In this document: positions 34,624 to 57,100 of the stretch, in pieces | Numbering within the stretch: position 1 is the first letter of the stretch | How the letters are laid out: each line of letters begins with the position of its first letter | Assembly (NCBI GenBank): GCA_051294375.1 | Contig: CM119269.1 | Location: 13,932,552-13,996,551, forward strand | DNA: 64,000 nt | Direction: 5' to 3' | From: Paraspadella gotoi | Taxonomy: Eukaryota; Chaetognatha | Position numbers and translations under genes: made by a program | Notes under the pieces: model-generated | The model's database searches: none | What the model was told of the DNA's origin: nothing | The model's input: the letters and a program-made list of their open reading frames with translations, nothing else

Positions 34624-37104
34624 CTAGCAAGTACCAAAACAAATGGTAAAGTTACAGAAATAAAACATTTCTGTTGCGTTTTGAATTTGAAACATCTTAA
34701 AAAGAAAACTGGTAGAATTAGATACAGAAGAAGGAATAAAGTATTCACTCAAATTGTTAAATTTCGTATCTTGTAAAACTGGAACAAACTGAGAAGATTC
34801 CAAGGAGATACCACTGGGATCAGTTGTCACCCAACATTCATCCAAATCTATTCCCAGATTTGAAGCCAGAAAAGGATCTGATATTCGAGCTGAACCCCCG
34901 TGAACTGTTCCAACAGTGACACTGGCTGAGTTGTCGTCAACGACACACGATTCAAACTTTGTCTCGCATTTCACTTTATTCTTAGTAAAACCAATCTTTG
35001 CAACTGTGGGGGATATCGGGACTGGATCAACTACGGGATTCAGTACAAGACGCGCAACATTGGATTGACTGTTGCTGTTATTCTGAAAATTGCAGGTCGC
35101 GGTGTAGCTACGATTTAATGTCGCAGTGAGACTATTGACAAATATAGTATATTTAAAAATATGTCTCGTTGACTCAGTAATATTGTTAAACACAGTCAGT
35201 GCTGAAGCACATCTTTCCAAATTAGGAATCTGAAGTTGAAAACCTTTTAAATCTGTTATATCATGAACGGAGGGAATCGTTAAAGCGGAGTCTTTGTAGT
35301 ATCTCGCCTCGTAACAAGAATCTGAAATGTAATCAAAAACTAATCATGTTTGGAAGAAAAAACAAATTTTCAATAGTTACAAAAAATAACTTACCTTTTA
35401 TCTGACAAACAAACGAAAAATTAAACTGACAAGATTGAGCCTTCCAGACTCCAGAATTATTATTGAAATGAACAGCGAGGCAGTCCTCAGTTCCGTTAAT
35501 ATCCACCGGTTCACCTTCTGCCCAATTCGAATTTCCAATTTTATAACCGTTTACCCAGAACCTAAAAAATCAAATTAATTCTAGTTGAACTAATTAAGAA
35601 TAAAATAAAGAAGATAAATAATAAATCAATAATAATAAATAATAAATAAAATAAATAGGAAACTAATTGCGCGCATGCGCAATTCTAACCAATTTCCTCT
35701 TCCATCGTCTCCGCCATCGACAGTCCTGTTCTTCTTGCCGCCCAACCACAATGTCCCCGATGATTCATAATTTGCGAACAAGTAATTCCGAACTTCGTCA
35801 GAATCGTCGACGACGAGGGAAGCGCCCTCATCGGCGCATGTCGACGCCGCGTCTTGGAACGAGGCGCCGTTTGGGTGGAACTTGTAGAAGTAGAATCGAT
35901 CGTGGCCGAAGGAAAAGTCGGAGGGAACACCTGGGATAAAAGCAGCCCGATTGTGCGACATTGTTCAGATTTCAACAACGATAACTCAAAAGGTAACCTT
36001 AAAATCGGAAAGCGTAGTAAAACCAGTTTTAAAGCAGACCCTTATACGAAATCTCGATGACCCATTAGGGCAGACTAGCTAAAAAATTTACAATTTTTAG
36101 TTTCACACGCTCAATACCCCTAAAAAATTGAAGAAAACCCATGAAAAAGATTCCTCTAAAACTCTCTCCCGAAAAATTACCGACGAGAGAAGGACGCCAG
36201 AATCGCAACTGTCGAATGATACACCTCGCGTCATCTCTTGTCGCTCGGCAAGCCACGCCCCAATGCGTGGCCGCTCCCCAGGCCTCTTCCGGCACCAGCC
36301 ATTCTTTAAACTCGTCAACTTCAAAGTCGGATCCCGTCGTCGCGCTGACGTTGACCTCCAAGACGCTCGTCCACGTGACCCCGTCGTTGGAGGCCGTCAG
36401 GTCGAAGAGGGTCGGCGAGTGATTCTCGCAGCACAGGGCTAAAGAAGAAAATCCAAACTTGGCGACGATGATCGAAGCGGGAAATCGATACCAAACGATC
36501 TGAGGGAAAACGGCGTCGAGGCTCATCCAACTTGGGTGGCGATCTGAGCGGAAAGCGTATTCGGAAAGGCCCCCGGCAAGAAGCTCGTAGCGCCGGCTTC
36601 GCCTCCAGTAGTGTTGTGATGTTCAAAGGTGCCTGGACAAAGAATAATAGGAGTTATCCGCAGGTAACCTTGGCCTATTCTCACATATGAATACGTTCTT
36701 TCTTTTACCTCTGAATCACAATTAAGTCGAAATAACATCTTGTAAATTAAAAACTAACCTGCGCAACAATTATCACCAGATGAATTTTCAATTTCAATTA
36801 GCGACGTCCCGTCTTCAGCTATTGTATCATCGAATTTTGCACGACCCCGCGGATGACTGATGTTGATTTCTAATCTTCTAATCGGATTTCCAAACTCCAA
36901 TGGAATTTGCTGGCATATTCCCTGAAGAATAAAAACAATTAAATTATAATTAGAAATATGTTTAAATAAAATTTTATTCACACTTCATTTAATGATCTGA
37001 TGCGTTTAACTTACACTTATTGTTACAGCAGAATATAGTCCAAACGTACATGTTCCATAGATTGACAAAATAAAAACATGTAAATACATGTAGAAAAACT
37101 GCAT
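34624..37104 (-). CDS. Gene B: secreted F5/8C-CTLD-ZP protein, paralogue of A
   Basis: Six exons: 37,015-37,104; 36,759-36,921; 36,181-36,632; 35,690-35,930; 35,395-35,561; 34,624-35,321 (stop). Exons 1 and 4 have exactly the same length as exons 1 and 5 of gene A (90 and 241 nt). The intron that splits the F5/8C domain in A is absent here. About 603 residues: signal peptide (MQFFYMYLHVFILSIYG), Cys-Cys module ending DNCC, F5/8C, CTLD (STCADEGA, LWLGG, DCLAV, FVC; EPV in place of EPN), then ZP ending FCNFTICFGTC followed directly by the stop. One base appears to be missing near 36,527, inside the F5/8C exon, because the frame shifts between QIATQV and MSLDAVF. With that base restored all phases agree. 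Otherwise this is a complete secreted ZP lectin. Confidence 0.88.
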
Positions 37105-37946
37105 CTTGTCTTATTTCTCGATTGACGTCATGTAAAATTTACGAGAGGTAGCTCGGCGGTTATAGCTAAAAATTAAAAACAAAAACAATTATTAATTAAT
37201 TAATTTTCATCAATTAATTTAGTTATAGGGGTAAAAGGTGACGTCAGAAAATAATGGAACAGATTCTTTGTCAATTCTCCAAACTGCCCTTTTGTTTTAA
37301 CGGGCAACAATGAAGTCAATGATAGAGATCTACTAATGTAGTACTATGAAATTAAATTCAATAGGGGCGGGGGTTCAAAACTTTAGTCTTGAAGTCTACT
37401 TTTAGGTAAAAAAAAAAGAATTTTTTAAAAAAAGTTCGATTTTTATGCTTTTATTGTTGCTATTAAAATTACAATATTACTATATAATGATAAAAAAGTT
37501 TTTTAATCAATCTTAACTTTTTTTGATAGATTCTGATAAAGCATAAAAAGTTAAATAAAAAATATAACTACAACTTTCAAAATTTTTTATGTTTTCTTGG
37601 TCAAAATTAAGAAAAAGTAATGAAATTATCGAAAAATGATGATGATGATTATAAATAGTTTTTCATATTTTTCACACAATATATCAAAATATCGAAAAAA
37701 GAATTATATTTTTTTGTAGACAACTTTTTGCAAGCTACCTGTATCTGATCTTTAAAATAAAAAATCCTATTTATAAATAAATATTTAAAAAATTAATATA
37801 TGGAGAATGGAGTAATATTAAAATTTTTTGTCTATTCAAATTTTTTTAAAAAATGTCTAAATTTTCGTTTGAGCAGGTGCTTAATTCAAATTTCTTAACC
37901 ACCTTACTGAGTTAGGCTCCCCCTATCAATGACACCGATAACTGAA
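37105..37946. repeat. AT-rich spacer with a dispersed repeat
   Basis: No exon is seen. About 37,470-37,800 matches the reverse complement of about 50,515-50,880 with moderate divergence. Shared landmarks are the ATTCTGATA...GC..AAAAAGTTA segment, the ATGATGATGAT run and the AAAAGAATTATA segment. It is probably an old non-autonomous element. Confidence 0.65.
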
Positions 37947-39369
37947 TCACGGTTCCGTGAGCACGAGACTTTGACCGACGTTAGTTTTTAATAACGACCC
38001 TGCAGCGGCGTCTCTTCTCCTTCTCCGCCCCGTCGCCGCGACGCCGCAGTCTTTGAAGCAGACTTCGATGTCGCAGAAAAAGTAGACCCTTTCTCGAAAT
38101 CCCATCGTAGGTTTGATGAATTGAAAGAGGGTCACTACCAGCTCGTGATCTTTTCCGGGCGTAGGATCGAAAGAGAGAAACTTATGCATCCAAAAACTAA
38201 CTCCCGTCGGCTCCAGCAGCTGGACATTGTTGAAAGCTTCGGTATTTTGCCCGGTCTCGTCGACCGTCGCCCGACACGACCGCAAAGACGGAAACACCTG
38301 CCCGGCCAGATTGGCGTCGGCCACGCTCGCCCGCAACTTGATAACGTCGCTGGTGACGAAGTGATGGGACTCCTTCCGCGGTTCCTCGTCCGTGCAATGC
38401 AGCGTCTTGTCATTACAGCGCAGTATCGACAATCGGACGTTCAAGCGGCCTATACCCGCGGGCACGCGCTTGGCGGAAGGCACGATGGGCCCGCCGAAGC
38501 TCTCGAAGGCGACCGATTCCGGGATTTGACAACGAAGCTCGTAGACGCGGTCGACGACGCCTTCGCCGACGACCAACTTCAATAGGACGTCGGCGAATAT
38601 GGTCGCGTTTGAGGCGTCAGACGTCAGATCGGAACAAGAGCCTACGCCGATGTGGATTTTGCTGGAAAGAAGATCGGCTGAGGCATTGGCGGGATCTACG
38701 ACAGTAGCAAAGTTGTAGTCGCTATAGTAAATGACGGAGTAGGAGGTGTTGGCGCAATCGCCGGCGCTCGTCGCCGCCCGGAAGATGCTTTGATTGGTGG
38801 AGGCGTCGAAGGTCCCAAGGAGATCGTCCGCCTCAGTCGGGTCGGTGATTGAGACGACGAAGAACTCCAGACCGTTGATGGGTTCACAGGCGACCTGGTG
38901 AATAAATTATGAAATTGGTACAACCAATATAAAAATTATCTATTCATTTAATAAATAAGCTATCTTGCCCCTGACTTTGGACAGGCTTTGGTGGTTTAAG
39001 GCCTCCATCACTCTTACAAGATAATGACATAGCAGGTCCCTGCAAGTTTTCAATCAAGACTCTTTCACAGTCTCGTTTATTCACTCCCAGAGTACCTGGC
39101 TTCCCTATCAATGAAGTGGAAAATATTATGTTATTTGGGAAAAAGAAACCATCTTAGCCTTAAATAAGCATTTTAATGATAAGTTAATGGTATTTTATAG
39201 AAACTGGGATAGTAAAAGCATGAAGAATATTTTTTTAATTTTTAATTGTTTTTTTGAGCATTTTTACCTCTAATCCATAGTTAGAAACCCACGCGAAAAT
39301 CGGTGCTGCGTAAAATATACATATAAGCGAGACCATGCAAAAAAGTTTATTTTGAAATGATGGACTCAT
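37947..39369 (-). CDS. Gene C: short secreted ZP-domain protein
   Basis: Two exons, 39,268-39,369 (102 nt, phase 0) and 37,947-38,894 (948 nt including the stop), predict 349 residues with no frame break. The signal peptide runs from MSPSFQNK to about APIFA (about residue 26). The rest is one ZP module: an N-terminal part with VACEPINGLEFF and SYSVIYY, then a C-terminal part ending VYFFCDIEVCFKDC. It is followed by a run of five arginines (GRRRRRD), which fits the consensus furin cleavage site of ZP proteins, and a 26-residue tail without a TM helix. The N-terminal part resembles gene D more than A or B. I infer a soluble ZP protein derived from a D-like membrane protein by loss of everything after the cleavage site, or the ancestral short form. 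Confidence 0.88.
38908..39140 (+). repeat. Dispersed repeat element, copy 2, in gene C intron
   Basis: This matches the reverse complement of 27,325-27,555 over about 230 bases. It lies within the only intron of gene C, starting about 14 bases beyond exon 2. Confidence 0.8.
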
Positions 39370-41702
39370 TTTTGTCTTCTGTTAAAATAAAACAAGTGTC
39401 AGGAAACTAGAAATTCTCGACCACTTTTTTACCGATTAACAAATTTGGTTTTTATTTTTAATTGTATCTTTTCAAACAGCAGCAAACATAGACTCGGAGT
39501 GAAAAAAATGAAAAAGCTCAGATTTAGGTAAATACTTCGAAGTATGCAATATAAAAATCACACAGAAAAGTGGTCCCTGCGCTAAGCTAAAGAATAAAAC
39601 AATGATCATTGTTCAAAAAATAGTTTTTTTCACCGCATCAATCAAGATATGAATATATTATAATTTCAATATAATATAACGAATAACTAATAAAAAAAGG
39701 TCAAATTATTATATATAGTTTCGCATCTTTTTTTTTTTTAATCTTTCAATCCTACAAATTAAAAATTTCGATTTATTTCAACAAATCACCAAAATTGTGC
39801 TTTTGTGTCGATGAATTCTTTCCACTTCGTTCAATTCCTTCCGCGATGACTTTCTCAGCTAAAAGCTGTATTCGCGCGATCGTCTCTTCAGCTGTAAGTT
39901 TGTTCAGCGCGATTGCTTGCTTAACCGAAAGCTTGATTGACGTACTGGCGCAATTCCTCTTGTCTCTTTTCCTCCCTTTTCTTATGAGCAAAACAGGCAG
40001 CCAGACCGACGGCGAGGACGAGCAATAACACTGTCGCGCTCAGAATCAGTTTTTCGTCCAGAGCCGGCCCGACTTTCCGGCAGATCCGCCCGGGTAAATC
40101 GCCCGAATCCTCAAAACCTTCCCGGCACCGACAGTCGTGACCCCCTTCGCCGTCGTCGACGCAGAGGGCGTCCGGACTGCAATCGTTGGTGTCCGGTCCG
40201 ACGCAGCGACTCTCGTTGTACGGACGAAGCACTGGAGACTCGAAGCCGAAGAGATCGTCCATTTTGGTCTCGTAATGTCGCTCGATGGTGAACCTGAGCA
40301 CCTCTGCGTCCGGACGAGCGATTCCGGCGTTGATCTCGAAGGAGAAAGCGAAATGGACGACGACGCTTCCGGGACGGAATCCGAGGATGGCCACTCGAAG
40401 AATCTTGCCTCGTTTGACGACGCTTTGCAGCATTCGTAGCAACTCTTTCTCCATCGTCGCTTCCAGTTTCTTATAGACTTTTGAATTCTTGTGCCAAAGT
40501 TCTTCTTTGAAGTTGATCGCCGTAGCCCTGAGCGAAGCCCAAAACTCGTGAGTCTCCACGCAGCGGCCGTCCACTGCTTTTCCGCTGGCGCATGCGCAGA
40601 CGAATGATCCGGGTGTATTGTCGCATTGATACGTCTCGTCGCATACTCGTGGCGTCCCCTCGCACTCGTCCACGTCGTCGCAGCGAAACGCGACGCTAGA
40701 GTTCCACGCCAATTCGCGCTGAAAGCTGATGGTCGAACCGTTGGCCCGATGGGCTCCGCAAACGACGCTTCTCTGATTCTCCTTGAATCCGCGACGACAC
40801 ATCAATAAGCAACGGGAATTCGCTAGTTTCCCGTTTGTGCAGAGCACGGACCCTTCGTCGGGCACCGCGGGCAAGTCAGGGCACTCTTGGCTCTCAGATG
40901 AAATCTTGATCGGGCCCAACTCTACGCGGGCCTTTTGGTCGAGCACAATCGGGCTTCTCCTCCTTCTGACCACCGGAGGATTGAAGCAAGATATCGTAGA
41001 GCAATACGAATTCGATCTCGTAGACTTTAAACAGATTCTCACGTTGCAGAAGAAATAAATCTCATCTCTCTTTCCCACCGAAGGATTGACGAACTGAAAG
41101 GATCGAAAGGTCAACCGGTGATTCTGGCCGACCGTCTCGTTGTAACGAGCATGCTCCAACTTCCAAACGGTTCGATCCACGCACATGTCGCGAAGGACGT
41201 CGATGCGGTTGAATCTCCCGGTGTTGACTCCCGTCGAATCGGTCGTCACCCAGCAATCGTCGAGCGTGACGTCGAACACGTCCTTGACGTTGACGTCGAC
41301 GATGGAACCGGTGAGTTGAACCACGTCGCCGGTGGAGACGGACGCTGCCGGTGCGGTGCCGGTGCAATCGAGAGAATCGTCGGTGCACCTGTTGAGTTCC
41401 AGGTCGATTCGAATGTTGCCGACCTGGGTTCCGTCGATGATGGTTGCGACCGAGAGACCAGAGGCTGGCGCTTGGTTGGAGAAGTAGTTGCTGTAATTGC
41501 AGGAGAGATCGAAGACCTTGTGGAGGGAAGGCCGACGAGGAGTTTGAGGGATGAAGCTCGTCAAATCAGACGTCGCTTAAAAAACACTTTTCTTTTCTCT
41601 TTTAATTCTTTATGACTACAGTTTTGTTTTACTAAATATTGTGACAATACTTATTTTTTGAACAAAATTATTTTCCTTTTCTTTTCCTTTTATTTTCCTT
41701 TT

Positions 41703-45877
<4,175 letters not shown>

Positions 45878-45879
45878 CA

Positions 45880-50195
<4,316 letters not shown>

Positions 50196-52920
50196 CCCTG
50201 TCACCCCCCCTTTCCTTCCCTCTCCTTTTTAAACCGAACCCCCCACGGCTCGACTCCTTAATCGAGCCGGGGGCCGAAATTTGTCAAAAGTCGATGGAGT
50301 CAAACTTGGACCGAGCGACACTCGAGGGAAAAAAGACGACGACGACCATGACGACGACGACGCAACGACGACGAAACGATGACAACAAAGAGGACTATTG
50401 ATAGAGCCAAACTTCGTCAATTTCAATTTATTAACCTTTCCAAATGAAACTTCATACATTTCTGAGAAAACTTTAATGGAGGCAAAATTTTCTAAAATGG
50501 CAAGAAGCATTAGTAATTAATTTTTTATATTTATTTATAGATAGAAATGTCAAAAATTTTTTTGGAATTTTTTATTTTTAAAAGCAGATTCAAATAGCTT
50601 ATGAAAAGTTATCTACACAAAGTATAATTCTTTTTCCAATATTTTGATGATAAGTGGGTTTAAATAGAGAAAAACCTTAAAAAATCATCATCATCATCAT
50701 CATCCGATAATTTTAGCAGTTTTTACTAATTTTATAATAAAACATCAAAATTTTAAAAAGTTGTAATTATATTTTTTTGCCTAACTTTTTAAGCTCTATC
50801 AGAATCAATTAAAAAAACTTAAAATATCCAAAAAAATTTTTGTCATTATATAGCAATAAAATAATATTAATTAGCGAATTACTCATGGTTCGGAACATTT
50901 TTGCAAAAAAATATTAACACAATAATTAATACCAATAATGGATTAGTTTAATGCTGTTCCATTAAAATTTGAATTTGGTCGGCTACCGCTNNNNNNNNNN
51001 NNNNNNNNNNNNNNNGTCCACCCCCTTTTCCTTCCCTCTCCTTTTTAAACCGAACCCCCCACCGGCTCGACTCCTTAATCCGAGCCGGGGGCCGAAATTT
51101 GTCAAAAGTCGATGGAGTCAAACGACGACGATGACAACGAAGAGGACTATTGAGATGAGGAAGAGTAGGACAACGCGAGGACCATGACTTTAGATAAGAA
51201 ACTATAACCACAAAGACGACGACGACGACGACGACGACCGAAAGCTTTTAATCGATGAGATTAACGAGCGCTGATGTTCCGCGGTGGTCATTGACCCCTC
51301 TGCCCCCCCCCCCTTCCTTCCGATCTTGGGTCATCGACTCTCGACCCATCGATGAGAAAGATCAATGATCTTTGACCGGCGGTGGTTGACCTCGCGCGTC
51401 TCGCTTTCTCGTTGGTCGCTCTCACTCTCGCTCTCTCTTCAACCATGATTAAACGCGTGGCTTCCGAGGGAATAATAACTGACTGACCAGTGGCCACCGC
51501 GTCGCGTCATTAAAGTTGATCGATGAATCTCAATTATGATCGTCCCGCACTGTTGACAAACTGCCAAAGAAAAAAGCTCGGAAAATAGTTAAATCGACTT
51601 TAAATAAAAAATCAAACAAGAACAATCATTTAAAATGATAACCAATCACCATTATAACCAATAACCATTATAATTTGGGCCAATCAGAGATGCCGACCCT
51701 CTTACTCGTATTTCGGCGCCTCGCAAATCATGAATGATGAAGAGAGAAATCGTCGGGAGTTTCTCGAAATCTCTCCCTCTATGGGGAGGAAGACCTCCCC
51801 CCCGCGTTAAAAACTAGACAAACGCGAAAAGAGGAAATAATTTTTAAAAAAAGGGAAAGTAAACAAAAGGGAAAAGTAAACAAAAGCCTCAAAATGGAGA
51901 AAAAAAAACAACGACTCAAAACTCAAGGAAAAACGAGTGAAAGGAAATGCGACTAAAAAATCCATTAGACGAAAAAAAAGGACTTTTTATTTCTTAAATT
52001 CATCTCTCTCTNNNNNNNNNNCTCTCTCTGCTCTCGCTTTCTTCCTCCTAATATGAAATTTTTAAGGCCCGTGAAAGGCGCAATCTTGACGACGACGACG
52101 ACGACGACGAAAACGAAGGCAGAGCATTAGGCGCCCAGGGGGTGGTCCGTGATCATAGTTTGGATCTGTGGATCTGTGGGGTGGTAAAATTGTGGAGTGG
52201 TCGAGTTAGAATTTGTGGTGGTTGACTGGTGGAGAAAATTAACGCGAATTAACTAATTTTAACTTTTCCCTCTTTTATTTAAATGAATCAAAAGCTATTT
52301 AAAAATAAAAAAGAACAAACAAATTATTAAGAAAAACTACGAGAAGCAAATTGTGGCCTCGAGGAAAATAACAACAACGACAATAACAGGATCGAGCGAC
52401 GAGGACTTGACTGATTCGTCGTGACCCGGAGGCGACGGGCATCTGTGACTTTTGCCCGCTCTTGCCCGACAGTGGACATGAGCAAATGAAGCAGCTGTGA
52501 CTTTTAGTTTGAAACTTTGCTCAAATTTTGAAAATTAAAATCAAAAGAGTTAAATTGATATATAATTTATATTTATTTGTTAATAAATATATAATTTAAA
52601 TTGATACATAAATTGATATGAAAATTTGCAAATTACTTGTTTCACTATTTTCTATTTTTATATTTTATGAAGGATTTTCTTTTTAATCTATATATTTAAT
52701 CGCGAAAAGAATCACTTTGTAATTCTACAAATCTCGTCACTTTTATTTAATTACTAAAATGCTTATAGAAATTATAAATAAACTTCAGCCTTGAGTTAAG
52801 TGTCATTCCAACTTATTCCATCTCGTCTCGTCTTCTCCGTCCTTGATACATCCGGACTTTCGTGTGACGCCATACGTGGCACGCGGTTACGCTCGAATGT
52901 CACGCCGTCACGGAAGTCCG
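50196..52920. other. Non-coding, short duplication around a gap, AT-rich element
   Basis: About 50,205-50,310 is repeated at about 51,016-51,125 just after a 25-N gap (the 'aaaccgaaccccccac' and 'ccgaaatttgtcaaaagtcg' strings recur). About 50,515-50,880 is an inverted copy of the AT-rich repeat at 37,470-37,800. (ACG)n lies at about 51,216-51,238 and 52,089-52,111. I see no gene. Confidence 0.65.
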
Positions 52921-54058
52921 NNNNNNNNNNNNNNNNNNNNNNNNNNNNNNNNNNNNNNNNNNNNNNNNNNNNNNNNNNNNNNNNNNNNNNNNNNNNNNNN
53001 NNNNNNNNNNNNNNNNNNNNNNNNNNNNNNNNNNNNNNNNNNNNNNNNNNNNNNNNNNNNNNNNNNNNNNNNNNNNNNNNNNNNNNNNNNNNNNNNNNNN
53101 NNNNNNNNNNNNNNNNNNNNNNNNNNNNNNNNNNNNNNNNNNNNNNNNNNNNNNNNNNNNNNNNNNNNNNNNNNNNNNNNNNNNNNNNNNNNNNNNNNNN
53201 NNNNNNNNNNNNNNNNNNNNNNNNNNNNNNNNNNNNNNNNNNNNNNNNNNNNNNNNNNNNNNNNNNNNNNNNNNNNNNNNNNNNNNNNNNNNNNNNNNNN
53301 NNNNNNNNNNNNNNNNNNNNNNNNNNNNNNNNNNNNNNNNNNNNNNNNNNNNNNNNNNNNNNNNNNNNNNNNNNNNNNNNNNNNNNNNNNNNNNNNNNNN
53401 NNNNNNNNNNNNNNNNNNNNNNNNNNNNNNNNNNNNNNNNNNNNNNNNNNNNNNNNNNNNNNNNNNNNNNNNNNNNNNNNNNNNNNNNNNNNNNNNNNNN
53501 NNNNNNNNNNNNNNNNNNNNNNNNNNNNNNNNNNNNNNNNNNNNNNNNNNNNNNNNNNNNNCTTTTTTTTTCCTCCTCGTGTTTATTTTCATTTTTCCTT
53601 TTAAATTTTCTTTATCTTTAATTATTTTCTCTTCCTCTTTTTATACCGTGTTCATGACTCTACACTTGAACCGTTATCCTTTTCTTCTTAAATTTTTTTT
53701 TCTATCTTCCTTTTCTTCTTTTCCTCTTTTCCTTCAATTTCTCTTCTCCTCCTTTTCTCGCTTTCCCTGTCAAAATCACGGATGACTGACCAAACATTCG
53801 TCGCTCAAAGATCTTCGCATTAAAATCCTCCTCTTCCTCCTCCTTTTTGACCAAAATCTGGAGAGAGGGTTGTTGTTTTCATTATTTAATTATTAATGTT
53901 TACTTAAATTAAATCATTTATTATTTTATGTTAATATCTACATATATGTGTTTTTTATTATGACTGCCTCTTTACTGGTTCTTCCTTTTCTTACTCCTCT
54001 CTCTCTCTCTCCTCTCCTCTCATGCTTCCTCTTCTCTCCTCTCTCTCTCTCTTCCCTC

Positions 54059-54106
<48 letters not shown>

Positions 54107-57100
54107 CCATCGCACCCTCCCCCCCGCACGATTTCACGTTGACTTACCAAAACCTCCTCCATCGCTTTGTGTCCACCTTCTGCCGTCGGAGGTGTTTGGG
54201 CCCCGCGTTTTCAACCTTCTGCATCGCTGCCCTCGCCCCCTTTTTATGTCTCTCTCTCTCTCATTCTCCGCCTCTCCTCTTCGTCGCTCTCTCTCTCTCG
54301 CTCTCTCTCTCTCTCTACTCTCTCTCTCTCTCTCTTCTTCTTTATATTCGGGATGTTTTTGAAGTTAGTACATGCATTTCCCTCTATCCTTTTTCCTTTT
54401 CCCCTTTTTCTCTCTCATTCCTTCCTTCCTTAATACCTTCCTTTCTTTTTTTTTTCCCACCCATTTTTAACACCTCACCCAAATCCCGACTCTCGAAACT
54501 TCTTCCTTCCCAAATCCGATTACATCTTCGTCGTTAACTTAGTTCCCGTTTTACTTTTAGCCTCGACTCTGATTGGTCCGTCGGCCGAGGAAGATTGACC
54601 AATCGAGTTGAATGCTGTCAAAGTCTAAACGTTCATTTTATATTTATTTCGTAATCAGAAAAGGTTTTGATAAAGTTTTACACAGAGTTTTCATTATTGG
54701 ATTTGTCTTTTGTTTTTCACAAAAAACATTTTGAATTTACATTTAGAATTTTTTTTATTGTGAATTTGCATATAATTGTTTTTTTCACGAGTATTACAAT
54801 GATTATCCATTTCTTCGCAGGCAATTTAAGTACTACAAACACTTAAGAATGAAAAGTACGTATTCATGAAAGGCACGTCACCTGCCTAAAACTAAAATAT
54901 CTCACTATCAAACATATCTCACTGTCAGACAAACATACAGACAGACAAATAGACAGACAGACAGATAGATAGACGTAGACAGGAAAACTGACCAACAGAC
55001 AGAGAGACAGACAGACAGACGCAGTCAGAGCGTCAGACAGATAGCGAGTACTCGCGGCGCTTCTTAAAATCCGTAATAAAACCAAATTTGATCGTCGTCC
55101 TTTTTTTGTGAGGAACCAAAGTCGAATCGTGTCGGTTTACCCGACAAAATCCATGTTTACGTTCGGCCGACGCGTCTCCATATGGAGGCTTTTAAGGCGA
55201 CGACGTCGGCCACGCGACCTTTCCGCGTTTTAGGTGTCGTCGTCGTCGTCGTCGTCGTCGATGACAGAATTACAAAAAGGGTCGTCTTAAATTCTGATAC
55301 CTCAATCGAAAAATATTTACTAACATCTCTCTAACAATTATTATTTTGCTATCTTATTACCAATATTTTCATATTTTTGCCAATGGCGGAATTGTCTTAG
55401 ACGGCTGCTCTTTTTAAAAAATCCGATGCCACAATAAATCTTTTTTCTCGTAAAGACAAATCTGCTTTTTGAGGAAAACAACGTTAAGGTCGGCGACTAC
55501 GACGACGAAGACGACGACGACGACGATAATGTCAACGACGACGAAGACGACGACGCCGTTTCTTTACGAGTTCGGGATCAAAATCTTCTGATTAAACGGA
55601 AAATCCTGAGTCCATTCTGAGAGGATTTAGATTTATTGCTCTCGAGTAAAATAGCGCCACCTACCAAAAGAGAAAAGCGCATTTCGTAATACATATAATT
55701 ATATATATACATTTATATATACATATATTTTTTGTACAGCATTTTAGCCTCGCCCGCTTAAACCTCAATCTCAATACTGTTCAAGGAAAAAGGAAAATCG
55801 GATCCCAAAATCAGAAGAAAAAAAAGTGTAAAAAAGTTAAGAAAAAGCAGAAAACTCTCGTGGTTGAATGTTTTCGGGTTCGATTCCTGCCTCCGTAGGA
55901 AACGATGAGTTTCTCCGCAAGTTTGACTAAATTGTGCTGAAAGTTAAGAGTTCGAGCCTTTCAAACGACGCTAGTATTCGTGATGAGCTTTAGATAACTG
56001 TATGGTATTAGTTGAGCAGGTCAAGAAAATGACGATTATAATATCCAGTATGAAGACAACAAGAACAACCACTGCGGCGGCGGAGGTGGCGGCAGCGGCG
56101 GAGGCGGCGGCGGTGGCGGCGGCAGCGACGTTTCCGGCGGTGGCGGTGGCGGCGGAGTCTGCGGCGATGGAGGAGGGAGTTGCGGCGAAGCGAGGAAAAG
56201 CTTTTAGCAAAGAGACTTTGAAGGCAACAGATGCATTCCATTCGTGATAAAACCGAGGGGAGGAAAAGGGAGGAAAAGAGAGAAAAGGAGAGAAGAAAGG
56301 GAGGAAAGGGAGGAAAGGAAAGGGAGAGGAAGGAAAGAAAGGGAAGAAAAAGGAGACTAAGAAAAGAAAGAAAAGGAAATGGGTGATTTAGGAAAGGAAA
56401 AAAAAAGGAAAGAAAAGGAAGAGAGGAAGGTAAGGGTTGAAATGGAAGAAAATGGAAGAAAAATGGAAAAGGGAGGAAAGGAGAGATGGAGGAATGGAAG
56501 GAATTAAAAAAAAGTTGTATGAAAAAGGAGAAGAAAGGATTTTTGAGGATTTTTAGTTTTAACCAAGAGAGGAGGAGACGAGAGGATGAGAGAGAGAAGA
56601 GAGAAGAGAGAGAGAGGGGAGAGAGAGAGTCTTAAAAAATGGATTAAAGAAAAACCAGTGAATAAAAAAAATAAAATAAATAGCTGGGAATATCAAGAAA
56701 AAAAGTTCTTTTATGCCCAAATCCGTCAAGAAAATCTCTCATCTCTCTCTACTCTCTCTCTATCTCTCTCTCTCTCTCTCTCTCTCATCCACACACACTC
56801 CCATCCTCCATCCCCCGCGTTTCTCACAACTTTGTGCGGTAGATTTTATCACAGGCAATCAACGCTGGTTCTCTCTCTAAAGGGTTTTTAACAACGAAAT
56901 CGACAACGTCGAGCCCCAGAACAACGAAACTCCCTCTCGCCCGCCCCCCTCCTTTTTTTTTTTTTTTTTTCTGAAATAAAAAAACAATTGACAATTAAGA
57001 CAATAAGAAATTAACGATTAAACGATGAGTATTGAGCAAAGAAATTGCACTAATGGCAACAAAAAATTAAAATTCAAACAATTAAGGATCATTGCGGAAT

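Noticed and set aside
56002-56247. Alanine-rich plus-strand frame
   Set aside because: Generated by a GGC/GCG triplet block, with no splice context; the opposite strand is equally open.
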